Assembly: GCF_949628215.1 (NCBI RefSeq)
Contig: NC_134281.1
Span: 43,544,512 to 43,608,511 of the forward strand
Reading direction: 5' to 3'
Length of the DNA stretch: 64,000 nucleotides
Source: Phalacrocorax aristotelis
Lineage: Eukaryota; Chordata; Aves; Suliformes; Phalacrocoracidae
Below, piece by piece: positions 1-10,800 of the stretch (position 1 is its first letter; each line of letters starts with the position of its first letter). The notes under the pieces are model-generated. The model had not been told where the DNA came from. It saw only the letters and a list, made by a program, of their open reading frames with translations, and made no database searches. A program made the position numbers and the translations under genes.

Positions 1-301
1 GGTAAAGCCAGGGGAAAAGCAACGCAGGAGAAGGTGCAGCAACAGTGCGACTCTGCGGCCCCTGAAAGGGTACCCCCGCTCGCCTCCCTCCGGAGCCCAG
101 CCGAGGCCGCCACAAAATGGCGGGTCGGGGCGCCCCGGGGCTCGAGGCGGAGCCTTCTCGGCGGCGGCGGGAAGGGCGGAAGCCGCCGCCGGAGGGAAGG
201 GGCGCGGAGCCAGGCCCGTTCCGCCTCCCGCCGCGGCCCCAGCAGAGACGGCGTCTCCGCGCCGGGCCGCTCTGACCACTCCGCCGCCGCCTCCCGGGGT
301 G
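1..301 (+). other. OMA1: OMA1 noncoding exon 1 (5' UTR), 5' limit unknown
   Basis: A good splice donor, GTGAGT, lies at 302-307 at the end of the GC-rich block, and a strong acceptor at 1275-1276 precedes the coding exon. The simplest model is a noncoding first exon ending at 301. A second donor (GTGAGA at 677) inside the CpG island could give a longer or alternative first exon. Neither choice changes the protein, because TAA at 1279-1281 is in frame before the ATG. Confidence 0.6.
114..124 (+). promoter_or_regulatory. YY1-type core promoter element containing an ATG
   Basis: The sequence AAAATGGCGGG matches the YY1 consensus AANATGGCGGC in the orientation typical of sites just downstream of a start site. 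YY1 sites of this kind are frequent in promoters of nuclear genes for mitochondrial proteins. The ATG inside it (117-119) has A at -3 and G at +4 and opens a 52-codon frame ending at TGA 273-275. Confidence 0.55.
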
Positions 302-1276
302 GTGAGTAGGCGAGCCCGGCGGAGAACCTGTCGCGGAGCAGATCCTAGGGACGCTGTGCTATGACGACCTCTAGAGCTGTTGTTACCCCCTCCCCGGGGG
401 CCGCCTCAGAGTGACACCTCTCCCTCCCCTCCGCTCGCGTCTGCCTGTATCCCGGTAGTCGCGCCAGCAGTGAATCTGGGGGTCGCTCGTGTGCGGGATG
501 CTGGGGCTGAGGGCCGGCAGCCGAGGCCGGCATCCAAGGGCGGCTGGGGGCGTCAGGCCGCTGCCAGGAAGGGAGGACGAGGAGCAGGCGGCGCGGTTCC
601 TCTCCCTGAGGGGAGCAGCGGTGCCGGCGGCGCGGCAGGTGCTGGCCGGAGGCCGGGCCGCTGTTCGAGCCAGCGGGTGAGAGGGACCGCGGCGGGGCCC
701 CTCGGGCGGGGGGGCGGCCGGGGTCGAGGCCTGCCCGGCGGGACGGCGCTGCCATGCCCTGCCAGTGAGAATCTGCCGGCTGAGAGATGCTTGGTTTCGC
801 TGTGTGGAGTCGGTTTGTTTCTGAGCCGAGTGCAGCAGATATACACGCTGTGCTCAAGAAGAAAATATTAGCGGAATGCTCAATAGACCCCGTTTTTCCT
901 TAGTATGTATGAGTGGCCCCTGTGGCTAGGAGTCCCACACGGAAAGGTGATGATACACACGTCTTTTGCAAGGGACACCTTTAGTCGGTCTCATCTGGTG
1001 GTAATAAAAGCAGAAATTAAAAAAAAAAAAATCACACTTTGTTTTATTCTCAGTGATATATATATAAGACCTTGAATTTTTCACAGTCGAAAGCAGAGTG
1101 GTACCTTAAAACAGCCACAGGATGCAGCTGTAACCGTGACTTTTTTTTTTTAATGCAATGCAACTGTTGGCAAACAAATACATGGTGTCTTTGTAGATGA
1201 AATGAAGTGATGTTTCTGAGTTTCATGTTTGGATAGTTTCCTTAATACCTTTTTGCTATTTTTTTCTTTGTTTCAG
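302..1276 (+). other. OMA1 intron 1
   Basis: The left half is CpG island. The right half is AT-rich, with an A-run at about 1019-1031 preceded by AATAAA-like sequence and a T-run at 1141-1152. It ends in a T-rich tract and CAG at 1274-1276. No other gene-like feature is seen. Confidence 0.7.
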
Positions 1277-1805
1277 GGTAATCAACCAAAGAAGTTATGA
1301 ATATCATCTGTGGTCTAAAGTTGCCAGGCAGGAACTGTATTTTCTTTCATTTGGCTTCTTTGACCAAGCAGGGGAAGTGCAATAATCTCTATAGGTCTTA
1401 TGCAGGATATTACCAAACTCAAGTCAGTTCTACACAAGGCAGATGCCAAAGACTGGATTTGAGTGGAAATATTAGAAACTGTTTTTTGAGTGGAAGCGCT
1501 GACTCCTGTAGAAACTTCATCAGTAAAGGACTGAGGTGTCTTTTGAATGCCCAAAATACAGAAGTATACAAGAATGCACACCACAGTTTGGGAAGGTTTT
1601 GCTTCCAGTCTTCTCAGCCTTTGGGGGAGAAGATCCCATCCTTCCAGATCAGTTCTGTAGGGCAGCTCCCACGTCATTTTTCTGCTTGGAACATTCAGAT
1701 CATCAGGTGTTTTCACACATCACCATCATTTCAGGCTGCACCAGTTCCTCTTTTCTGGATTATTGTTAAACCAGCTCAGAAATTATTTGCTATCATTCTT
1801 GGCAG
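1277..1805 (+). CDS. OMA1: OMA1 exon 2: start codon, mitochondrial presequence, N-terminal domain
   Basis: The acceptor is TTTGTTTCAG at 1267-1276 and the donor is CAG|GTAAAA at 1806. The CDS starts at ATG 1297 (G at -3, A at +4). The in-frame TAA at 1279-1281 excludes any upstream in-frame start. It encodes residues 1-169 plus two bases of Arg170. The first 53 residues contain several Lys/Arg and no Asp or Glu, as in a mitochondrial targeting sequence. This is the fastest-evolving part of OMA1. Recognition rests on the conserved end, from the FHTSP segment (about 139) through [10 protein letters not shown] (161-170). Confidence 0.95.
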
Positions 1806-4800
1806 GTAAAACACTAACTTCCTCTCTCATTGTAAGACCCCATTATACAAAGTGTACATGGGTTTACGGAGAATGGTAGGTGTATTTGTGGTGTTTTCAT
1901 TTTAGTATCTGTGCAAAATTTATTAGGACTGGGACCTAGACTGACAGTTTGCCCAACAAGAAGTTGTTTCCATTATCAGAGGTGTTAGATATATCTTTTG
2001 CTTTTCCTGTTCTCGTTTACACGTGGTAGAGGGAAATGAACCAAGACACTAAGGGGAATTCCATCCTTTCCTGTGAGAGGGAGGAAATGGAGTGGGGTAG
2101 AAGCCAATTAGAGTATAATCTTCCATAAGCTCTTAGTTGAGGTGAGACTGGAATATAGAATACAGGAAGGGCAGACACTAACAAATTCCTTTTTAACTAT
2201 GTCTGAAGTTGAAACTCTTTGTCTTACAGGAGCATAAGAAATTGGTGGAAGGCTCTTCCTCCTAATAAACGGGAACTTTTTAAAGAAAGTGCAAGGAAAA
2301 ATAAATGGAAGATACTCCTGAGTGCTAGTAGCATAGGGGTTTTATTTGTTGTGTTTTATTTTACTCACTTGGAGGAGACACCTATCACTGGGCGTGCTCG
2401 ACTGTTGGTGTTTGGAAAAGAGCATTTTAGGGAACTGTCACAGATGGAATATGATATGGTAAGATTAAAAAAAATTCACAATACTCTGTAACTGTTAATG
2501 TGTTTTTTTAGTGATGAGATAATCCAATTAATGGGATGGGCAAACAAACGTAGTGATGTCCTAATAAGATTTGAATTTCATGCCTGGAACGCTGCAGAGC
2601 ACCCCCGTCAGTTACCCACTCTTCTTGTTCCCATCCTTTTTAAGAGTTCGCTTTCCATCAGCAAACCATTCAGGGACACATGATGGTTAAAGAAGGCATT
2701 ATAGATATGTAGCAAACATTTCTAACTGTGTTATTGTAATATAACAAGACACATAAAAATCTGGTAGAAACAATAAAAGCATAGATAATAGGTACATGCT
2801 CGGGTCTGTCTCTGTGCTGATTTGAGCATTCTTTGGCACTTATTTAAGGTCCTCTCTTCTAAGCTGTCACTTTTTAAGGTAATACTCTCTACCTGCATTC
2901 AATTCCGCTTCATTTTTTTCATTGGATCAGCTCATTTTTCTTTAATTACTTTCTTTTAAACTGTCTGTTGCACTAATTCTTGTAACTTTGAGTTCTATGA
3001 TTTTCTGTCCCGAAGTCAGTGAAACTTGATAATCCAGCCATATATGAATGTCACTGTATTTCCATCTGACGGGGAATGTGATATGAATGTAGCAAAAGAA
3101 GTACAAGGATATATTCAAACTACATCTTTTGTATAAATTTGTCCACCTTACAAATTACAACAGAAATATACAGAAAAATTATAAATTCAAATGGAAATTC
3201 AGGAAGGTATGGAAAGGTTTGTCAATTGTGATGCCAGGTTTAACTGTGTAGTAGGAAAACACCAGATACAGGAGGCTGTAGGACCAAGTTTATACTATCT
3301 TATTTTTGATCTGTGGTCAGTTTACTTCCTTTTAAGTTTATTAATCTTTAACTTTTGGGTCTGAAAGCCTTGATCTAATATATTGACTTTGGCTATATGA
3401 AAGATAAATGTATTAAAACTTAGGTTTAACTAAGGTGTGTGTAGCTGCTAAATTACTTTACCAGTTAATCATTTACTGTGTTTGTTGTGCATGGCAATAT
3501 TTTTTTTCAGTGGTTGGAGGAATTCAAAAGTAAAATGTTACCTGAGACAGATGCACGCTATCAGGTTGTGGAGAGAGTTGTTGGTCATTTATCTGAAAGC
3601 AATAAGGACATCCCACAGGTCTTGGCGCTCAAGTGGGTTATCCATGTGATAGACGAACCAGGTGTAAATGCTTTTGTGCTTCCAGTAAGTTGAACCCAAT
3701 ACAAAAAATACTATTAATATCGAATCAGCATTTTATTTATGTGTCTTCTACTTAATTTTCACTCTCTTTTTGTTTACAGAATGGCCAAGTGTTTGTTTTC
3801 ACTGGCCTGCTAAATGCAGTTTCTGATATTCATCAGCTGTCTTTCATTCTGGGACATGAAATAGCTCACGCTGTGCTGGAACATGCAGTAAGTATTTAAA
3901 GAGAGCTGTTTAAAATTCTTAAATGAATTCTAATTACTTTAATTAAGATTCTTCCTATCACTGCCAACCAAAGGTTCAGTGTGACTTTTTCTAATTAATG
4001 AAAAGTTGACTTTGAAATGAGAGTATTCTGGTACAGTATATACTTATTACTCATGTAGTACTTAATAACTGTCAGAAGTCCTGTAGTAGTCAGTGTTAGC
4101 CCAAAGTCTGCCAATGCTTTTTTCATAACTGTACGGATGGGTTATGGCTCACTATTAACAGTCATTTAGAACTTGCTCTGGAGGTGCCTCTCCTCCTGTA
4201 GCCCGGACATAAGGAACTAGAGGCACTCAGCAACTCTGTTACTCTTAGACTTGTTAATATCTGCAGAAGTGGATATACTTTAATAAATTATTCTAAAATA
4301 CATGATATTTTTCTTACAGTAGCACACAGTTTTAGAATGCCAAACCCCAGAATGGCTGGAGCTTGATTCTGTGTCTACAGATGATTGCTTTCACAGACTT
4401 AATTTTTCCATATCCTGACATGGATGTGTTGAAAATGGTAGTTCTTTGCCATTTGAACAGAACAGGTGTAATAATTTTGTTGTGGTCTGTAGGTACAATT
4501 ATGAGAAAAGAGGATGGTATGGAAGCATGGCTCATACTGTTCTAGATTGGTGTGATTTGCTAGAAAGTGCTGCTTTGCTTCCAAATTGATTTCTTTCTGT
4601 GCATGTTATTTTAAAAATTGTATTCATTACCTGCCCATCAGTTTGAGAAGACATAATGAGAAGCTTGTTAACATGAAGATCCTGCTAAAACTGCAAAGCT
4701 AATCTGGAAATGGTTAAATACATTTTAAAGGTAGTGGAAATACAGGACAGTTGCTTTACTGCATCTTGTATGATTTTGGGTAAGCAACAGTTCACATCAT

Positions 4801-7800
4801 AGTATTTTGGGCTCTGTTGAGCCAACTAACTTGTTACACTTATTAAAAAAAATTTAATAATAAAAAGAACTTACCTTGTTTGTATGGAACCTGTGTCACT
4901 TGACTGGCATAGAGAAGAGGTATTGCATGATCTGGCTTGTAAGTGCTCAGATCAATTTGTTGCATGTCAGATAGGGCTCTGAAAAACAGAAGAATTTCAA
5001 TTTCTTGATTTTAATGCAAAGGAATTTAATGTAAATGTCTCTTATATGTTAATGAAATTTTGGTAATGATCAGAACATAACAAATCTGCTTGGTCATAAT
5101 CTGTCTTTATCTCAACCCATGAGTTTTTTTACTGTTACATTTCTGATTCTCTTCCCCACCCCACCGGGGGGGAGTGAGTGAGCAGTTATGTGGTGCTTAG
5201 CTGCCAGCTGGGGTTAAACCAGAACAAGGTTCTCTTAGTTTCTAAAATCAAAGGAATGCAACAGAAAATAAAGAATAAATATATTATGCCAAGTGTCCCC
5301 TTATCCCATTACTGTTCCTGTCTAAATGATGTCTATCTCTTCTCAAACTAATGTAAAGAACAGTCTTCTAGGTCTTTTTATAGATTTTTTTTCTTTTCCA
5401 ACTGAGGTATTTTGTGGCCTTTTTACTAAAGAACTCTGTCTGCATGCTGCCGCCATCTTATCTCAATCTTTGAATCTCTTGAATTGGGAGATAGCCAAAA
5501 TGTATTTGTTCCAGCTATATTTATGCAGTTGATGTGGATTCTAGACTGAAAGTACCTTGTATCCAACTGGGGTTTTTTGTGCGAGCAGGTGAGCTTGTGC
5601 TTGCCCCAGTCCTGTGGCTGCATAGAAAAATAAGTGATTTTTACAGTGTTTCCAAATTCTGTTACGTTCTAAAGAAACGTCAGACTGTAAGGAATGAAAA
5701 TGGGACAATTTCTGTTTGCAGGCAGAGAAAGCCAGCCTGGTTCATTTCTTGGATTTTCTATCACTCATCTTTCTCACTATGATTTGGGCCATCTGTCCCC
5801 GTGATAGTTTGGCAGTTGTTGGCCAGTGGATTCAGAGCAAGTTGCAGGAGGTAAGGCTGACGTTCTGTATTATTCTTCCTGAGTTCCATGGAAAAACATT
5901 TTTAATCTTGGGGAAGTAGTACCACCAAACAGTATGTTTGGAGAAAAAGGCAAGAGGAGAAATATTTTAATCAAAAATTAGTATTTGATTTTTGAATTAA
6001 ATATGTTTTTATAAATCTGCATCTGCTTTAGCTGATATATATTTCCATTTGTCTTGAAGAACTTTAGATTTTCCTAAATGACTGGACTTAGCTGAACAGG
6101 CTCCGAGTACCAGCTTGCCAATTAAGTTAGATGATCGTCTTTTTGAAATGTAGCTCACCCTTTAAAAATGTATATGTTGAAATGCCATGTTTTTATTTTG
6201 AGTAGTTGTTAAATTGTTTTCTAAACCAAATAGAATATATAGAATTCTTTAAATAAATTGTTAGTGGTAAGAATGGTTTCCAAGACAAGAAAATTGAGAA
6301 TCTAAACATTCTTTTAAAGTATAAACTATGCTATAATAAAACTTACTGAAATAGTATTTTCAGACAGCATATATTCCAATAAAGTAAAATTCAGAGGCTT
6401 TGTGGTGCCAGTTTTCTTCAGCAGTTTAATTAACACTCTGCCTCCGGACAGTTACTGATGTATTTCGTTTTTAAAAAGTGAGGTTTTTTTAGAAGAAATT
6501 TTGCTTGCATCATAAAACTTGAATCTGAATTTACATGAAAGAGCTGTTTAGTGTCTTTGACTTCTCTTGATGCTTTTCCTGAGATTTTCTCTGGTTTCTC
6601 AAAAGCATAAAATTAAACATAACCAATCTGTTTTGTTAGTTCTTATGCTGATGGGTAGATGTGTTGATTCTGAACATAAATTATCTCTAAAGAGCTTGGA
6701 TATTTGTACAAGTAGCTAAGAAACCAATACATTGATGAATGCTAGCCAGCATTTTGAAGAGCTGAAGTTGGAAAAAGCAAAGTGTGAATCAATCGTGAGA
6801 CTGCTCATAATTTAGACAGCAAGGTTTAACTCCCTGTCAGCATTCTTTCTCCTTTTCTAGGCTAACTGCAACTGATATGTTGGCATCACGGATTGGAATT
6901 GTGCTTTAGATTGCATTTGGAATCTGGGTTTAAGCTCGTGGTCCTATTGTGCTATAGCAAAGATCTGTCGTATATGAGATATTGTATAGTAATGTCCTGG
7001 TTTAAAACTCTGATCAAACTCATCTTCAGTAACATTAAACACATCCATGTGTAATGCAGAATAAATAAGTCATTAATACTGGCAAAGCTTTCATCCAATA
7101 TACAAAAGATGCTGAATAGAAATTTTTATTTCTGTTAGTCGCCCAGGAGTGCAATGTCTGTCTGTTTCCTCCATTCAGTGTTTGCCTGTTGTACTTATAA
7201 GAAAATGGATCTTTCTGCCCATTTTCTCAGGATGTTTCTTTTCCTCTTCTTCCATAACTATATTTTACTTTTTAAAGTTTTAGCATTCTACTCTATGAAA
7301 GGGTTATTTAAGCCACATTGCAGTACTTGCTTCTGTTTTAGTATTTGTTTTTCTTTTATGTTGTCAGAGGCTTAACCTTTTTACTTACTGACTACTGTTT
7401 ATTTTTTATTATTGACTATAAGTGGTTTCCAGTGACCCTTTGTAGGCCTGTTGGCATGCCTAGCTCCCATTGTGCTTTCTTCTCCAAAGCTAGCAGGTTT
7501 GCTTGCCTTAAGAAATGGTTGTCTTATGGGATTCATTCATGGTTGTTCTTTAGTCATGTATTTCTGAACTGAAACATGGTGGCTTTGCTTTTACAGCAGC
7601 AGTTATTTTATATGGGAATAAAAGCCTAGGAGTTATTCTTGGAATAGCACAAAGCATGACTTTGAGTTTTACTCATGTCCTGCACACTAGTTTGTACAGA
7701 TACAGTACTTCATATTCCCATTCTTGTCCACCTCATACCATCAGATTTGTATTTCATGTGGAAACTGGTGATTTTGGAGAGTCAACGTACCTGGAACTTC

Positions 7801-10800
7801 CTTTTCTTTAACATACACAGGCAACTCTGGTCATTGACTTGAAAAATCAAGTCTGTCTTCTTTATGATGTCCAGTTTCTGACAAGGATTTTAGATCAGAG
7901 TTTGAAGATCTAATTTTTTATTCCAGTACATTCACAAAAGATTTTTTCTTTAAATTTTCAGTAGCAGATGAATAGTATTGTATAGTATTGTATGTTAGAT
8001 GCCTCTAGACCCTTTCATGTCACCACTGTCGAGACTTCATTGACTAGAAGCACACTGTGAAGGAGCGCCCAAGTTTTCTCAAGAGATTCGGATTATCTTA
8101 TGGAGATGGATGCTACCCATCTTACTTAAAATTGTAGTAAACCTCCCAGAGAAGAAAACCACAAGTGGTTGTAACTGAAGAAATAGAAAGCTGCCTGCTT
8201 GTGTAAGCCTCTGTTTCAGTTAGTGCTTTGGGTAGTCCTCTTGCCTGTTCCCAGTTTAATTTCCCTGTCTGAGAAATGTTTAGTAATTAAACAAAGAGTT
8301 TATCTGGCTAATTGGGAAATAGTGCTTCAGGAATATATACAGACTAGCCAGGGATATCTTTGCTGTTTAGTGAATATACGTGCTCTAGACGTAGGGCACT
8401 TTTCAAGGCAATAGACATATATATTCCACTTCAAATAACTACTTTGTAATCAGAGACCTGTAAAAAATATATTTATAATTGCAATGTTTAGGGTCTGTAA
8501 GGAAACTAGGAATTTAAAAAGTGACCTAATCTATGCTTACTTATAAACTAGCCTGTTTGGCTTTAAAAAATGTTTGGAGCATCAGCTTTGGTTGGCTTTT
8601 ATTTTTGACCCAGTAAGGAAAAACTATCAGTACTACTTTAGAAAGAAGCAAAAAGGTACAGATACCTTGATGTACTCAAGGGATTGGACTGCTTCTTTGG
8701 TGCTCTTCATTTCTATGTTTTGTCTTCCCCCCACCCCTCCCCCGGAACTTAAAAGGAGGACATAGTTTTATAACCAGGTAAAACCTTTTTCGCTTTGCTA
8801 ACCTTGCACATCTGCATTCTTCGGCTGATATTTCCTAATCAATGCCTAAACCTGAATATTGTGACATATCTTTATCTCTGCAGGAGCAGGCTGTTTTAAC
8901 AAGCCCTGATTTGCATTTACTATACCCTGGTATACTGGGGCAAGGCTGCCCAAATCTACATGAATTACATATGCTAGAAGATACTGGTACATATGACTAA
9001 ATAATCATATGAGAAAACTACCACTGTCTCTTAGTGTGTGTTAATAAAATGTCACACCCTAGAAAAATGGGAGAGGAGTTGGTCAGATTTACATCTTCTA
9101 GTTTGATTTCTCAAGGGCCATTTGAAACTTGTGTTGGAGTGATTTCTGCATGAAAATGTTTATGGCTACATTCCATACTGTGGGCTGTTTACCATACAAA
9201 ATAGATCATACCAGGTTTAAAGGCAGTCGTCATAAAAGGAAACCATTGGAATTTTTTACATACAGTTGCTACAGTAAAAATCTTAATGTCAGTAAAAGAG
9301 TGAAGTGAAAAAATTCTAGTTTAAAGTTGCTGCAAAATGCTGTGAGACTGGCTGATGAGAGGGGCCATGAAAAGATGTACAATTTGAATTAACTTCCACT
9401 GAATACAGGATCAATGAATTACATATAATGAAATTAAAGACTATGTTAAGAAAATTCATGCTGATCCCATGCAATGCGAACATGATAGATAAACACCATT
9501 TCTTACGAAAAGGTTAGAAAAATAGCTACAATTCTCTAGCTTTGTACTCATTCAAAACCAAGAAATAGAGCTTTGATGTGCCTCTTTGCAGTTCATGTTT
9601 GATAGACCATACAGCAGAACACTGGAGGCTGAAGCTGATAAAGTGGGACTTCAGTTTGCAGCAAAGGTAACTACAGCTGGTTTGTTTTATTAGCAATTTA
9701 CCAGACATTTTTCAGTTTCTATTATAATCAGAGGGAGTTTCACACTTCACGCAGAGGTAAACTGTGTGTGTGAGGGTTCCCAAAATTTTAAAGATATGTA
9801 GATTAAAGAAGTAATAGGAAATAAAACAGTTTGTAGGGAAAGACAAAGCCATTCTGGCTACATTGTATGTAATAAATTTGAAGTTTGTAAAGTTGTATTA
9901 ACTGCACAATATACTTTCTATGTAGTTTACTACTATTAGAAGAAAAAGCTACATATTTATAAAGGGGAAAATGCCAAAAAGTGAACTACCATGAGTAGGA
10001 TATATTTAATTGTATGTAAAAATATAAATTGTTCTTTGGATTTTTTGTTTCACTTAGTTTCCATCTGTTGTGAGAAGTTCTGAGGGATGATTTACTACGT
10101 TGTAGTGCGCCTAAAATATTCTGATCTATAATATCTATTCTCATAAAAACAGAGTAAAGTTTAAGAACTTTTAAATATTGTGGTTATATTTCCTGTGATT
10201 GCTGATAATTATGAAGAATATCAATATTGTTCTATTATTTGAAGATTTATCCAAATACAGCTGTAAAAATAATGCGGCTTTGCTAAAGTAAGACAAAAAT
10301 TTGGTCAGAAACTACTCAGCATTTTCTTAATAACCTGTTTTTTTCAGTTGTTTTTTTTTTGGTCCCTGTGGACTTTAATTCTAAATTAAAAAATGTAAAA
10401 CAACTTTCATTTCTAGCAAAGTGCAATAGACTATGTAAGTGTTAGATAACTATGAGAGCAGCACCATCTAGTGTTAATATTTCATATGGAAAATTTCCTT
10501 TTCTTAATAATTAATAATATTTCTTCAAGGAAGAGTTTTTAAAAGTAACTTTGATTCTGGGATTGAAACTCCATTTGTAGCTTAAAGTCATCTAAGGGAA
10601 TAATACAATCCATGAAAAGAATGTAATTGCTGTGTGGGTGCTCACTGCTTCAGAATACTGAAGATGTAGGGCCATACACGAAAGAAGCAAGCAAAGTGGT
10701 ATCTTAGCATTTCTCTGCTTGTGCAGATAATCTTTTTATAATGTAATTTTAATAAATAAATTTGAAGGATAAAGCACCACTTCTGTATTTCTGGGGGAAA

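Larger units (their letters stand above)
1..780. promoter_or_regulatory. CpG-island promoter of OMA1
   Basis: This is a dense GC- and CpG-rich block; CpG density collapses after about 780. It carries a YY1-type element (AAAATGGCGGG, 114-124), a GC box (GGGCGG near 174) and an ETS-like GGAAG core at about 177-181. No TATA box is seen, so this looks like a housekeeping promoter with dispersed starts, as expected for a mitochondrial protease gene. The long open frames in it on both strands are a by-product of high GC. The transcription start cannot be fixed from sequence and may lie left of the window. Confidence 0.8.
3888..5721 (+). other. OMA1 intron 5
   Basis: This 1834-nt intron contains an avian LTR-like fragment (5092-5226) and an antisense exon-like block (4875-4978), both listed separately. 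The rest is AT-rich and without recognisable features. The donor is GTAAGT and the acceptor TGTTTGCAG. Confidence 0.85.

Noticed and set aside
677..682. Alternative first-exon donor (GTGAGA) within the CpG island
   Set aside because: It is a plausible donor, but it cannot extend the protein because TAA at 1279-1281 is in frame before ATG 1297. Left as a UTR option only.
34..871. Several overlapping long open frames on both strands at the left edge
   Set aside because: They lie in the CpG island, overlap each other in different frames, and are Arg/Pro/Gly/Ala-rich as expected from high GC alone. No domain is recognisable.
1003..1031. AATAAA-like sequence followed by an A-run in intron 1, suggesting a retrocopy tail or early poly(A) site
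   Set aside because: No cDNA-like sequence precedes it and no target-site duplication is visible.
6345..6440. Minus-strand exon-like block with a good donor (TTTCA|GTAAGT) and an open frame [17 protein letters not shown]
   Set aside because: The natural acceptor (ACATCAG) puts an in-frame stop at the start of the only long frame, the other possible acceptor lacks a pyrimidine tract, and GC is not raised over the flanks.
7345..7572. Plus-strand frame containing RPVGMPSSH, reminiscent of the PAP2 phosphatase motif
   Set aside because: Only one short motif matches. The other PAP2 motifs, length and splice signals are missing, so chance is likelier.
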